DNA from: Ampelomyces quisqualis
Taxonomy: Eukaryota; Ascomycota; Dothideomycetes; Pleosporales; Phaeosphaeriaceae
Assembly (NCBI GenBank): GCA_018398575.1
Contig: JAGTXZ010000005.1
Span: 806,001-870,000, forward strand
DNA length: 64,000 nucleotides
Direction of reading: 5' to 3'
Under the pieces are notes generated by a model. The model did no database searches, was not told the DNA's origin, and saw nothing but the letters and a program-made list of their open reading frames with translations. The translations under genes were made by a program, and so were the position numbers. Below, piece after piece: positions 1 through 12,763 of this stretch (its first letter is position 1; every line of letters begins with the position of its first letter).

Positions 1-182
1 AGCCCACCATAACCGATAACAATCACGAGGATCGTATGGTGGTGAAGTGATGGAAATGCCCGTGAGGCCTTGGTCGGCGGGAATATCCTGTGACCATTCA
101 TGACAGACCGCAATTTAGATCGAGGCATTTCCAGCACAAGACCAGGCTGCAGGGTTGTCGCAGCGGTAAGAAGTGTAAGCTC

Positions 183-3100
183 TCAACGGAAGCTCTGTAC
201 GGCACGCATCATCTCGTTGCACTTAGTCACCTGGAGGGAGATGGGGCGCAGAAGTGCACTGCCGGGGGTACTTTCGTTGAGTGCCATGTAAGTGTCGGTG
301 AGGCGCTGCTTGACTACGTCCATGATCTTAGGGACGATGTCGCGAATGTCAGCGTCCTATGAGACCTGTTAGTAATGTACACTGACGGCAACTTGGCGTA
401 AACTTACGTTGGGATTGACACTCGTCAATACAGCTTCGAGCCAGACAAGTCGCTCGGGCGTGTTGCGGTCCAGGTCTGCTGACACAACCGCACCGGCCGA
501 CAGAGCAAGCAGCGGGCTCACTTGGCGGATATAACCAGGGTTGCAGCGAATGAAGACTTCATCAAACAACTCGGCGGTACGTCGTGACTGCAGCCACTGC
601 ATGGTAGCCTGCTCGTAGTTGCCATCAGACATCAAACCAGTAATCGCCTCAATTTCGAGCTGCTCGGGTGATTTCTGAGCGACGGGAGAACGGACAGCAG
701 GTGGCGAAGGAACAGGAGCCTTTTGTACTGGCCGCTCGAGAGACTGTTGAAGCTTGGTGACCTGCGACTGCAGTTCAGCCTGGGTGGCAACCATAGTCTG
801 AATGGTTTCAAGACATGTATGCACAGTATCAGTGAGCTGTGCAATCTTGGTAGAATCCTCACGGCGCTGAGCGTGGGCTTGACGCAGCTGCTCGCCAATT
901 TGCTTCTCAATGATGTTGGACAAGTTCGAGATAGAAGGGTTGACGACTGATCCCACGGACGTAACCACAATCGGCTCGAGATTACTCGTCACCTTCTTCG
1001 CTACCTGATCAGAAAGCGACTGGAAGAGCTGAGGAGCCTTCAGGGCTCGGGTGACGGCATCTGGGATTTCCTTGGACAGCTGCGGGCCTAGCGCGGCCTT
1101 GAGGTTGCTGCCGACACTCTGTTCAAGGGTCGAAGAAGTCTTAGCCAGTACCTCCGGAAGCAGTACGCTGCGCATGTTCTCGTCGACCATCTTCCTAATG
1201 ACACCCTCCACGTTCTCGGTCAACGTGCTAGACACTAAACGGAGGATAGCCTCCTGCTTGGCACCATTGGCTGCATTCATGACGCGCTTGTCCTCGTCAA
1301 AACGCTTGTACATGATGTCGAGTTCGCGAGAGAAGCCCTCTGTGATCTCAGCTTGCACAATCTCCTTTAGCTTCTTAGTGTCGAGATCAGTGGCCGGAGC
1401 AACAGGGGCGGGCGCGGCGGATTGCTGGAAATGCTTGTTGATGAGTTGCTTAGCCCACTCTGGTGCTTCAGTGGCGGAGCCCTTGGAAGATCCTGCATCC
1501 ATTGATGTCTCTGGTGGGACGGGTGATTTCGATAGTGGGGTGCTCTGAGCCGCTTGAGCGTAGGATGGGGCCGCCGTCGTGCGCGTAGACGTCGAGACTT
1601 GAGATGCTGTTTCTGCCGGAGCCGCCTTCTTCTTCTTTTTCTTCTCGGGCTTCTCGGTGGCGCCGTTAATGACAGCGACACGAGCAGCGTCCTGTTTACT
1701 CTCAACCTTAGCAAGAGTTGAGGCACGCATAGCAGCCTCTGGCGTCACGGTCTGCTTCGATACGTTGATAGGCTCCTTCTTCACGCTCTCACGTGCTGAT
1801 CGGTCGGAGACTGATTTGGGAGCAGCAGGGGTATCGCCGGTAGCTGACGACTCGTCGGTGTTTACAGGCTGTGGTGGTCTGAGCTGAGTAAGGGTAATGA
1901 CACCTTCTTGTTCGGCCTCCTTAGGATTGATTGGTTCGCCTTCCTTCTTCCAGCCTAGGTCACTTCGTCGGATTCGAAGGACGCAAACACCCTTTGAATG
2001 CATCATGTACAACTCGAAGAGTGCCGTGTTCTCCGGGTCATCAACATCAGCGGGTCCGGCAGGCTCGTTGAGCATATGTAGGCTCCTTATCTGGCCCTTG
2101 GAAGCGAAGGAGTACTCAGTGATACTGGTCATGATTGCTGTCGCGTTCACCGGAGGTAGTGCAGCGAGTCCCTTCTCACCTTTGTTGGCCAGACGGGCGA
2201 TGTACGCGGCTTGGCTCAATGCACTTAGATTATACCTTGGGCAAGAGACGTGGACGAAGAAGACTGAGTTTCTGGTGGGATGGGCGACCGCCATGATGCC
2301 TGTTCGAGGATGGAATGCAACGCTGCAAATAGCGTCGGACTCATTCTCGTGTGGCAGATGAATCTCCTGAACAGCTTTTCCGAGGCCGAGATCCCAAAGC
2401 TGGAAAGAGTGATTCTGCTTCATGCCGACCATGACATATCGCAGCGCGATTCCCTTAGTGAATGGCTTGTCTTTGTCAAAGAAGAAGACTGAAGTGGGCC
2501 AAGATTTGGCGTTAGGCGTAGTGGTGTGGAACTCGAGAAGGGTCTCCGAAACCTCTACTTGGCGTGGAGGAGAACGAGGGTTGCCCAGCTCAGGCTCAGT
2601 CAACGTGCGGATGTCCCAGAAGCGCATGCGTCCAGCCTTGTCCAACGAGACAACAATCGTGTCGTCCTCGCTGAACGTGAAGTCCTTACCGGCCTTACCA
2701 GTAAGGATCTTGAGAGAGCGCTCCTTGAGGTATTTCTCTGTGTGACAAATGCGACTCTTCGAACGAGCATACTCTGCGGCAACCTTAGGGAAGATGATGT
2801 GAATAGACTTGCCACGGCCGACGGCAAAGAACTCGGGATGACGCGATGAAGGCTTCGCACGCGTCTTTAGCTGACCACCAGACGTGTTGTCATCTTGTAT
2901 TGGTGAAGGGGGAAGCATGAGCCCCTGAGAGTCAAGGCTCTCGCCGAATGTGTCTTCGCGTACAGAGTCGAGGGAGGTCCAGAAGACAGTGCCGTTGACA
3001 CCGATTCCGAGAATGCTCTCGACCGACTGTTCCGAGTCGTCTGCGGAAGTGCAAAGGGCGATATTGAAAATGCGCTCGTGGTGATTCTCGAAAACCTGGC

Positions 3101-4595
3101 GATATTGACCATTCTCCTGTCGGATGATGCGGAAGCCACCTTTCTTAACGAGGGCGTACACAATGAAGTTCTTGCTGGCCGACACAAGAGAACGGTCGAT
3201 CTGATCGAAGTCTTTCTTTAGCCTAGCGACGTCCATAAACAATTCACTTTTGAAGTACAGGCGCCCATGAGGCATCTGGTTGACCTGAATGGAAGCAAAG
3301 GCACGCATGGGGAACCTGTAGACTGTTACCGTCTGGTCCTCGCCCTGAGCCAGGCTCTCCTCCGCCTCAGCTGTCTCCCAGTCGTCGACAACATTGCCCT
3401 TGGCGACCTCAGTAGCGACCTCTTTCAAGGCAACAGTGAGGTCCTTGGGTAGTGTCTTCTGCAGGTCCTTCATAGCATCCTCGTTCGCGAGTCCTTCCTT
3501 GATCTCGGTTGCCACGTCGACGATAGCCTGTTGCATGTCGGCAACGTCTTCTGCTGCGAACTCTTCAAGCTCTTTGGAAGTCTGAGCAGTGGACTTGCCC
3601 TCGGCCTCGGCAAGCGCCTCTTCGATTTCATGACTGATTTGTTCGCCGAGATCGGTGACGGCCTCAGCCACAGTCTCGTGTGAGTGGGCCAGTTCATGCG
3701 TGACTGTTGCTTCCGCAACGTGCTTTGACTTCAGGATTTGTACCTTTGGCGTGGCTGGCTTGGACGATTCGGGAATCGGAGTGCGGTTGCGAGGACTGGC
3801 AGCTTCGAGCGCGTCAAATGGGTTGACGTAGGTGAATTTGGGCGCGCGAGACGCTCCCTCACGCTGGAAACGCGAAGAGGGACCCGTACCGTCAGAGCCA
3901 AAACCTCTCATGGGTGAACCCGAGGGTGCTACACTACCAGAAGGGTCTGACGACACTTTCTCCAGCTCAGCGTCGGCGAGGTCCTGCGCCAGGCCATCCA
4001 CAACCGTTTCAGGCATGTGGGATGCAGCTGGCGGGGAAAAGGCGGTAGCGGAAGCCCGAGATGACGGCCCGTCGTTCTGCGCAGGTTTTGGGTGGTTGAG
4101 CAGCCTAAGCAACAAGTCTTGGGGATTCTCTGACGGCATGGACGTTGGTGCAGCCTGAGCAGAGGTGGGTGCGGCAGAGCTGGGGCCTTGTGAAGGTGTC
4201 CTGTTGCCCATGAAGCCCGAGACGGAATCAGTGGCTGAGACGGTGCGACTGTGGGCTTGAGCAGCCTCGGGGGCCTGCGAGTTCTGCGACACGCGCCGAG
4301 CCTGCCCAGAACCGGACTGCGAGTTGAAGCGGAGCAAGCTCAAGAGCTGCGCCGACTGTTGCTGCGGCGTCTGCTGCTGAGACGCAGCGCCGTATTCGGG
4401 CGCGGGCGTGTTCGCAGTGGACGAGTTAGGCGACATGATGGCAGATTGATGATGCGGCTGGGGACCGCCGGGCGATGGCGAGAACAGCGGCGAGGAAACA
4501 GAGGGTTGGCGATAGCCGTGTGGCGGGTGTTGTTGCTGGGTATTGCTGGAGGCGCCGCCGTTGAGGCGAGCAAACAGCTCCTGCAGGTCTGCCAT
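183..4595 (-). CDS. Edc4/Ge-1-like mRNA decapping scaffold (WD40 protein)
   Basis: Two exons, 4595..408 and 356..183, joined across a 51-bp intron (407..357) that has a GTAAGT donor, a TACTAAC branch site and a TAG acceptor. The product is 1453 residues. Residues 1-260 are Ser/Pro/Gln-rich and disordered, about 290-420 are acidic and helical, about 430-860 form a WD40-like propeller, and from about 1090 there are coiled coils. A helical end domain follows, starting near the motif EQLEIEAITGLMSDGNYEQA. This order (disordered lead, WD40, linker, coiled coil, helical tail) is that of Edc4/Ge-1, called Pdc1 in fission yeast, which scaffolds Dcp1-Dcp2 in P-bodies. Stopping at the intron would lose the last 57 residues, which continue the helical domain. 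The role is inferred from domain order; identity as a fungal Edc4 is likely but was not aligned. Confidence 0.8.
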
Positions 4596-5339
4596 GGTGA
4601 AGGAGAGTTGGGCGATCTTGCGCGCTATTAGTAACGATGAGGGAGTGAGGGAGCGTTTGCGACGACGACGTGGTGGAATGGGCGGCGACTCACTTTACTC
4701 AACCCAAAATTAGTGTGCGAACTTGGCGGCTGCGGCCACTCGAATGGCACAAAGCTGAACGATCAAAGTAATAACCAAAGGAAGGGGAAGGCTGCAGAGC
4801 AGATGGGAGATGAAAGTGACAAGTCGGGATGGGACGCAGAACAAGTCAATGGTTTGTCGTCGGGACAAGTGAGAGAGCTCCAGCGCCTGAGAAGCGGGTC
4901 GCGACTGGCACTAAGGCCCAAAGTGGAAAGGTCGTCGAACCCCTACAGCAAGGACAAATGTGACCGGTGATTTTGACCATTGGTAAGGATTTTATTCACG
5001 AGTCCCATCTTCTTGTACTGAAGCTCACCAGGCCTCGTAGTACATCCCAATCGCTCACAAACCTTCGCATTGTTGTAGCGATCCTTGTGCACAAACCCGA
5101 CTTCCACACTTTGACGTATTCCAGCTGAGTTGAAAACCAGTCACAAATGACTCCTAGGCACAGTGGTCTTTGATCGACCGCATTCAAACGCGAACCTTCA
5201 TTTCCATCCATGACCACATCCCTCTGCCTTGACCTCGCGAAAGCCTCTGCGCTCGCCACATCACTCTCTAGCCGTAGGCGCTGCTGTCTCCGAGCCTGGA
5301 GAAGCATAGCTACAGCAACGGCCGCGAATCGGAATTTCA

Positions 5340-5808
5340 TTAGCGACCCCTCGTGACGGGGGAGGTGTTTCGGAATGTGCTGTTCGCGCAGGGGATCGCT
5401 TGGTCATGCAGAGCAGGCAGGATGCTAGCTTTGAGAAGGCGTATGGTTGAGGTTGGCTGTGTGTGTGTGGGTCTGCAAATGTTAGCTGGTGAGCGGCGGG
5501 ACATGCTGTATTTCTGTGACAGCGGTTTTGTCAAGGGCTGTTTGTTGATTGTGGTTGATGAAAGACGTGGTTGTTGGAGAAGCAGCGTGAAGGCTGTTGA
5601 GAAGGTTGTTGGCGACAGGTCAAACATTTACCGAGTCGTTTCGAGCGATTAGGAATGTATCCGAAATTTGCGCTTCGGTCGACTTTGGAGGCAATGTAAT
5701 ATCCAGGGCGTCGTAACGCAAGACACCCTGCGCGTTAAGCTCATCCGTCAGAGGGTCCTCTTCACATGGTAGGTATGTGCAGCTGATCGATTCCTCGGCC
5801 CTGTCCAT
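5340..5808 (-). CDS. Possible small gene of unknown function, exon model uncertain
   Basis: An ATG at 5808 opens 59 codons (5808..5632) of protein-like composition, containing LRYDALDITLPP. They are followed exactly in phase by a GTAAAT donor. Two acceptors are possible. One at 5473 follows a CTAAC branch site but gives an early stop. A second, inside the CA repeat near 5459, would give about 38 more residues ending at 5340. I recognise no domain. The next gene upstream is the tubulin cofactor B gene on the same strand, 342 bp away. It could also be untranslated sequence of that gene. Low confidence. Confidence 0.3.
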
Positions 5809-6150
5809 GCTTTCTACGAATCATCCCATCTGTCAAATGTGGATATCCTTTGGCCTGAAAGTGGTACCTTGTGGGATCGGGCTGGCGGTCAAGCTAGAAG
5901 CAGTAGATTCCGTGGTATCTGGACCCAAGTGGAATTATAGTTCTACACGTTTGAGCGAGCAAACGAGGGAGGATCGATCCAAGAGCGAGGTTGTTCACCT
6001 TCTGGATTGATTTTGTCGACCACCTGTCTCTCCCGCTCCACTCGACATGGTTTCTTGCTAGGATTATGTTAAAAACTCGACACCGATGGCACCGAAAATC
6101 TCATTCAAGGCCGCAGGTATCCAGGTGCACGCAGGTGAAGCGATGTCGCA
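5809..6150. other. Intergenic 342 bp
   Basis: Sequence between the doubtful small gene and the stop codon of tubulin cofactor B. I see no convincing coding frame; it probably holds the 3' end of the cofactor transcript. Confidence 0.5.
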
Positions 6151-8474
6151 TCACAACTCCTCCATGTCCTCGTCACCCAGATCGAGAGCTGGAAAGTCAC
6201 CAGCCTCGCATCGCTCTGGCCGAATGAAGACACCACAATTGTTGCCACATTCGAAGTATCGCTTGCCTTTGACAGATCCATCATTCTTTCCCGTCGGCTC
6301 GTCGAGCGTCACCCCAATCCAGACACCAACACCTGTGATCTCGGGCACCGCACCAATGTATGCGATAGTCCCTCTGCGAGCGTCTGATTCAGGGAGGAGG
6401 CGAACGCGACCTGAAAGTGCTAGCCCTGTTGTTTCGTGTCAGTAGTGGATCTTGAAAGTTTGTTGAAGCCGATAATCAATAAAGTACATCCAGTGCACTC
6501 GCGCCCAATGTGTGAAGATCGCGCGCAAAGCAGGGTGTAGTAAGCGAGCCAGGCACCCAGTGAAGAGATGCTTTTCGAGCTTGCATTGCGACTCGTGCAT
6601 GCTGCACACCAGTCACATGCTGTAGCCGCTCGTGCTGCGAATGAGGCTTGGTGGCAGATGACGTTGCGGCCCGCAACAGGCGAAGCACTAAACGTGCAAT
6701 GCGCTTGCCCATGGAGGCGGACATGTATAGCCATTGTGGTATAGGTGTTACGTGCGGCCACGGAGACGTTGCAAATTTGATCGACATGGTCCTTGGATTG
6801 GCTGAAACGTTCGGGTCTGGGCGCGAGACCTCAGAGCCACCGACGGCCTCTGTCCATGCAGTCGTATTTGCCGAATGCCGTTGAGCAGGAACAAGGTTAT
6901 GGACAGTGGGGGCGAGTGGCGACACGATACCTGACGTGGTTTCGGAATTTGATGCTTTGAGTGTCTTCTCTTCAGGGTACGCAGCCAGTCGAAATATTGG
7001 ACCATCGAAGCGGCGTTGAGGACGAGCGACTTCGAATATATATAGACGTCGTAGGTTCGAATACATCCAGCAGTTCTACAGTCATACACGAACTGGTATC
7101 GCTGAGTTCGGAGACTGAAGTCTCTCGGGTCCTTGCCGCAACAGACCGCTCCGTGTACCCCGATCAATACTCTGAATGAGCGAATCACGAAAGGTCGACA
7201 CAACGTCCCTCTCCTTGTTGGAAGTATGGTGCGATGAAGTGTAGCAGTCCCTTCTCGATACTGCAGCAGGTCTGGCTAGCAGCGTTGCATTTGACGTGAA
7301 CACAATTGCTTCTGTCTCCGCTGTAGAGGCGCTTATACATTTACCGGTATTGGGCAGCCACGATGGCGAGTGCACGAGCGTGTACTTGGATAAGAAGATT
7401 TATCTTACCTCTCTCTTCTACTTCACGTTGTGACGCTAGAATTTTCTGCTGCTCGATGCTCGGTGCGTTTGGATCAAAGCGACCCAGCTTCTGTGCCTTT
7501 TTCCAGGCAAGGACACTGTCTGTTCTATTCTCGTATTCCGTAGATGGCATGACATACTTGTCGACAGCTGAGAGATCAGTGAAGTCTATCCGTGCAGCTG
7601 GTGGGCGTGTGTCAACAACCTAAGCGCAGCATGTCAGAATAGAACCATGCCTGCAAGCGACTGCTTGATTGATTGAGGGAACTGTTCGATGCCTTGCTCA
7701 AGCTGATTCCCTGTCATGCAGGAGCCAATAAAAGGGGAAACGATGGTGGTGAATGGAGCCAGGATGTCGAGGAAAAAAACAACGCTCACAGAAGAAGCAA
7801 TTCGACAATGTGATGCGGAAGGGTCTAGAGGCTCCAGACCATTCGTACGTGCTGACAATGGTTGGCGAACCGATAAAGAGATGTTCTAGCGCAGCAGCGG
7901 CGTTGGACCCAGCCCGTCAGGCCGTGCTTTTGCCATGGCGATGAGGGGTGGACGAGAGGTCTCGAGAAGTATTGCGGGGCACGCAGCTAGCAAGCCTGGG
8001 GCAGGGCAGCCTCATAAATACGAACAGAGCAGCGAATAGAGACGAAGAAGGCGTCAGAGACGAAATGACTGGAAACAAGTTTCAGGTGACTACCTGGAAA
8101 TGCAGAGCTGGACGAAAGTAGTGCAGATGTGGCGGCTGCTGAGAGGACGGAGGTGTTGTAATGACCCACGCAGGACAGGACCGGTTAAGATTGAGCAATA
8201 AGAGAGGAGATGAAGCACTTACGGTGATCTCTGCATAAGGCTGCAATGGAAACGATGCGAGACGGGTCTGCTCTTCATCAGCCGCGCGGATGGGCACGGC
8301 ATCCTGCGAGGCAAGCCGCAGAGACAGCTGCTGACTGCCTGCCGGGACACCTGTGATGGGCTCCAAGCGCGATTTGAGATGGGCAATAGTCCAAGCTGGG
8401 GAAATGCGGCGTTCTGACGAGGAATTGGGCGAGCTGATGATGAGAGGCACGTCTGGCGCGCTTTGGAGAGACAT
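6151..8474 (-). CDS. ALF1: Tubulin-folding cofactor B (Ubl + CAP-Gly)
   Basis: Three exons: 8474..8223, 7619..7409 and 6425..6151, giving 245 residues, the family's usual size. Residues 1-84 are the ubiquitin-like domain. The middle is a helical linker with DSVLAWKKAQKLGRFDP and a coiled stretch ending EVEERG. The C-terminus is a CAP-Gly domain with GVTLDEPTGKNDGSVKGKRY and the acidic end DEDMEEL that binds tubulin or TBCE. Phases match at both joins (0 and 1), both acceptors have a CTGAC-type branch site, and the joined protein aligns without gaps to the expected layout. The protein captures alpha-tubulin during heterodimer folding in the cytosol (family knowledge). The introns are 603 bp and 983 bp, far longer than any other intron I could place here. 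No convincing gene is nested in them, though open frames exist. Confidence 0.9.
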
Positions 8475-11135
8475 GTTGGCGTCAGAGCGGCTGCGGCGGT
8501 GGCCTGTGGGGGGAGGATGCTGTGGGGGCTAGTGCGAACAGGGCGATATGGCAGAACTAAGCCGTATGGCAGGTACGTTGTATCCACCCGGGGAGGTGAA
8601 GGTGCCAGGTGACGCTCGCAGTATGCGGGCGGATCGCGTGGGACGATGTGGGTGGTGTGGGTGGTGTGAGTGGTGTGGGTGGTGTAGTGTGCTGTACATG
8701 GAAGAGAGTGCACGATGGAGTGGGACGGAACATTTCTGCAGCCGGGCGCATCAGGCGCCTGGCTGGCAGCGCAAGCGAGCGTGCCAAGACAGCGGTTCGA
8801 CAGCAGCAGTGAATGTCTCAGACTAGGCGGTAGACATACATAGCAGGCCTTGAGCCGGGATGCATGCTGCTCGTATCCATATTGTAACCATGGAACGGAA
8901 TACGTGCGCTGGCAGGACAGCCAACACCAGCCAGACGCTGGGTTGCAAGGCGTCGAGGCTGTGACACGCTGCACGCACCCAGGTCCCAGCATCTGCAAAT
9001 GCAAATGCAAATGCAGCTCCCGATCCAGTAAGCCGGCGTGCGAGGCGGTTAGCTGGATCGGCGCCGTGGAAGCATCATGTTCGCATTGCCGCACACAGAT
9101 TACAAGACAGTCTGTGGGGAGTCCTTCAGCAATCACACGACGGCGCACAGGGCCACTGTTCGCTCCATGCCAACCTAATGCACGTCGGGCGTAATGTACA
9201 ATGTACATAGGACCGAGAGCCCTGTCATGTCAACCCCAAGAGTCAAGAGTCGACTCCCACGACCAACTCGTGCGCGGCCTTGGGCCCCTTTCCACCGCCC
9301 CAAGTGTCGACATGTAGTGTAGTCTAGCATGCGACGGAGCAATGGCGACAACGTGGTCCCTGTGCACAAGATTAGCACAGCAGCACCGGTAAAGCCGTGT
9401 CTCACGTGTCGTTGTAGCACAGAGTCCATGGATGGCGAACGGATCAGGCCGGGGCTACCGGTGCCATCTCAACCCGCACCGAACTTGGGCCAGCAGCGCG
9501 TCCGGTGCGCCATTTACGAGCTACATGTCACGGCCGGGGGTTGGCGGCTTCACCGCACTTCACCGCTCCTCTGCTCAAGACGAGGAAGCTGTGGCCGCCA
9601 GCGAGGTCGTGGTTAAGCCCGCCGTCAAGTCGAGAACCATCCAAGTGTACATACTGGTAGAGTGTTCCAACCTTGTCGCGACATGGGGCAAATGTACGCG
9701 CTTGAACAACTCACCGTCTGCACCGCCATAATGAAGTCATCGTTCGTGACCCGTCCAGCTTCTCCGGTAGCGATTGATTTGGCAAACCATAGCCGTACCG
9801 CTAAGGCAGGGCGAAAGGCTGGTGCGCATCTTCTTCGCCGCTGCGCCAGGTCATCGCGCTTTCTGCACCCGAACCCGACCCTAGAGCATCGTTCAGCGAA
9901 TCCCCGACACTGTTCACCGCTCTCTTCAGAACATGATTCGCTGCCTCCTTGGCCATTCTTGCTGGGGCCATGATGCTGAGGGTGAACCTGATTATCATGA
10001 CAGCTTCCTTGCCCTCGCCCAGCAGCGCAGCCGCCGCAGCCCCGTCTAGGGGCGCATTGGGCGCTGGCGGGAAGGGAAGGGCAGCAGACGAGGTCGGAAC
10101 GTGCGAGTAACACGTCGATATGTGCAATAACAAGGGATTGGCTAGAGTGAGTAATGCTCTGATATGGGGGACACGTCATGGGCAAGCACCTGTTGCTAGG
10201 TACACACTACAGCGTACCCCGGACCGATCTGCTGTTGTTGTTGCAGGTTAACTTTAGTGTTTTGGGCTCTCTGGCTGTGTCTCTTTGGCTCCTCGCTAAG
10301 GCCCTGGCAGACATGCTTCTCACTGATCAGATCAGCTGGGCGGCCTCGATGTGGCCTGTGTGTCGTCAATGTGGCGCGCCCCCAGCACGAGTCGAGGAAG
10401 CGCACGGCGCCGAAGTAGTCAGTGTCAAGTTCAGAAACACAAAAGGGTACACCCTAACCCCAGGCCCCCGGATCCCTGCTTGGAGGTACCACAGTAATGA
10501 GGCTGGCCGCTGCACCAGGGTCTGTTCACAGGGCTTGTAATACATGTCGCACGCTAAGTCTCTCTACTCACGCATCCATGCTAACCCAAGTACCGTACCA
10601 TATTCTCCGTCCCTCGTCTGCTCGCACCTATCATTCACACACGACGCATCCTACGACCATTGCTTCTCCTCAGAAGTCAGTGGCTCACCACGCTTGTCAT
10701 TGACTGATCCATTGGTTGGAACGTTTCAAGAACCCTGTCCAGCGGCCCTGCAAATAGCTCCAGTTGGGCGACCACTCACAACGTGATTCGATCAAAGTAC
10801 AATGCCAGTGGTCACCCTCGATCATCATCGGCACACCTAGCTCTATTCGACCTCAATCACCTCACCATCTTCCCCTCTGTATTGTCTTCCACCCGCCTTC
10901 CCGTTGTTGTTTATCGAAACATTGGCTACCCTGTTCCAACATCTCACCGGACACTTTCTACCCATCGACTTCGCGGAGATCTGCCTTGTTTGAACCCAAC
11001 GTCACGCTCGACCTGCAGCTCTCGACTGCTTTGAATCTCAATCTACTCACACCTAGATTTAAAGCTTCTTCTATTGCTACCTCTTGGTGCCTTTACTGGT
11101 AGCCTTCAAACCTCGGTGGAGCTTGAACTTCGTAG
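8475..11135. other. Long mostly non-coding stretch with two weak small frames
   Basis: This holds the cofactor B promoter and, at its right end, the TTC/CTC-rich leader of the MYB gene. Two frames have coding-like composition but no recognisable domain or clear introns. One is on the plus strand from 9432, starting MANGSGRGYRC, with many C-ending codons. The other is on the minus strand near 9800-10020, containing MAPARMAKEAANHVLKRAVN and, in another frame, a stretch ending at a GTGAGT donor near 9711. They overlap each other, so at most one is real. A short run of the hexamer gcaaat occurs near 9000. Confidence 0.4.
8640..8695. repeat. GTG-rich imperfect minisatellite
   Basis: About five imperfect copies of a 9-bp unit, gtgggtggt, lie in the upstream region of the tubulin cofactor B gene. 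They are low-complexity and create spurious His/Thr-rich frames on the minus strand. Confidence 0.7.
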
Positions 11136-11177
11136 AAATCCTTTTCGACTTATGGGCTGGCTGCTGGCTGGTCCCTG

Positions 11178-12763
11178 TTGCCTATCGTGGATATCAATCT
11201 ACTCCTCGAGCCGCGGGGCTCCGAGTCTCCGGCGAGTAAGAAGAGCTCGGTGTCTGTGACTTCCAACTCGACATCGGCAACAAGAGCTTACACAGCTGCT
11301 CCTTCGGCTTACACTCAGTCTCCTGCTCATGGTACTCCACCAGCATACGTGACAAGGTCTCCAGCTTATGTGCCCCCTATGGCTTATGGTCCGATTTCGT
11401 CCTACCCTGCACAGGCGCCGCCAACCTCAGCACCCCATGGTCCCGGATCAATGCTAGGAGGACCAGTTCTGCCTGCCATTTCCCAACTGCAACGACACTC
11501 TGATCCCTCGTCACATCCACAGCCCCGACCACTCTACGCTGGCCAGCCAGGACACCCTGGAATGCCCCAGGGTCCAACACGGACAAACTTTTCTCCTCCA
11601 CAAGCGCTCAAGAGACAGGCTTCGCAAACACCGTTACCAGAAGAGAGTCCGGCTAAAAAGCAGTCCAAATGGACCCCTGAGGAAGACAATCTCACCATCG
11701 AACTACGTGGCCAAGGCATGAAATGGGACGACATTGCGAAGCGCCTGCCCGGGCGCAGCTCTATCTCCTGCCGATTACGCTACCAGAATTACCTCGAGAA
11801 GCGAGCAATCTGGGACGAAGAAAAGAAGAACAAGCTTGCAAGATTGTATGCCCGGTATGTACAATAAATCCCTGGATCTTTTTGGTAGCACACTGCACGC
11901 TGGACTGAAGTTGCAGTCTTCCTCCCAGACTGCGCATCATTTTGGTTTCAATCACTGTCCCTCGTCCTTGTATTACGTGTACGAAGCGTACGAAAATCTT
12001 CCATGAACATTACTAACGGGCAGCTAGATTCAAAGATCAGATGTGGCAGAAAGTAGCTACCGAAATGGGCATACCCTGGCGATCAGCTGAATCGATGCAT
12101 TGGCAGCTAGGAGAACAAGAAATGAGTGCACGCGCCAATGCTCCTGTCTTTCAGCTGCACCCATCTGCAACTGGCGCCGGTCTCAGCCCGCCCTCAGAGA
12201 CACCTGTCGTATCCGCGCCGACGTCGCATGGCTTCACTACCGCGAATGCCGCTCAATTGATGCCTAACCCACCGCAAATCGTCCCGCAGCACCATCAAAC
12301 ACAGCCACTCTCTCAGACTCCCCTACATGGCTACCACCAACGAACAGACAGTGGATCTAGTCAAGACCGACAAAGGAATAGCTCGTTCAGTCGCAGACGG
12401 GCGGACCATCGGTCAAGAGCCAGCGTTCCACCACAGCTCACCCAGCCATTGCCCCAGATACACGCAGCTACTGCAGAGGATTTGGCCAGTGGTGCGAGGA
12501 CTGCTCCTGTATCAGAACTTCAGTCTAGCATCAAGCGTGAAGTCGGAAGCCCTAGCTATATGGAGCAATACCAAAAAAGAAAGCGGGAAGATGATTACGC
12601 ATGCCCATCACGACAAGAATCAGACGCCCGAAGCCCGGGATTGAGGAGCCCGTCGCAGCGTAGTGCCACGGGTAGTGTCGAAGGCATGAAACGAGAGTCA
12701 GAGGATGCCGAACGCGCGTCTGCTATGCCATCACCGCCTGCATCGATGCGCGCAGCTCAATGA
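11178..12763 (+). CDS. MYB/SANT DNA-binding transcription factor, 5' end unresolved
   Basis: Exons 11178..11854 and 12028..12763 join across a 173-bp intron (GTATGT donor, TACTAAC branch, TAG acceptor, phase 2), giving at least 470 residues. The first third is Pro/Tyr/Ser-rich. A MYB-like helix-turn-helix begins WTPEEDNLTIELRGQGMKW and ends with the recognition helix SISCRLRYQNYLEKR. A second SANT-like segment with paired tryptophans crosses the intron. The tail is Gln/Pro/Ser-rich with Lys/Arg patches that could be nuclear signals. The frame is open back to 11136 but has no ATG; the codon at 11178 is TTG, and the nearest ATG (11152) is out of frame. The true start probably lies in an upstream exon. 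It likely acts as a nuclear regulator; targets cannot be told from sequence. Confidence 0.75.

Noticed and set aside
5460..5475. A (CA)n tract as a meaningful repeat
   Set aside because: It is only about eight dinucleotides and looks like ordinary polypyrimidine/CA sequence near a possible splice site.
6476..7066. A 196-codon minus-strand frame inside the large cofactor B intron
   Set aside because: It has no domain, begins without strong context and lacks codon bias; kept only as a note on the intron.
8219..9208. A 329-codon minus-strand open frame upstream of and overlapping tubulin cofactor B exon 1
   Set aside because: It overlaps the true ubiquitin-like exon in another frame, is His/Thr/Cys-rich because of the GTG minisatellite, and shows no domain.
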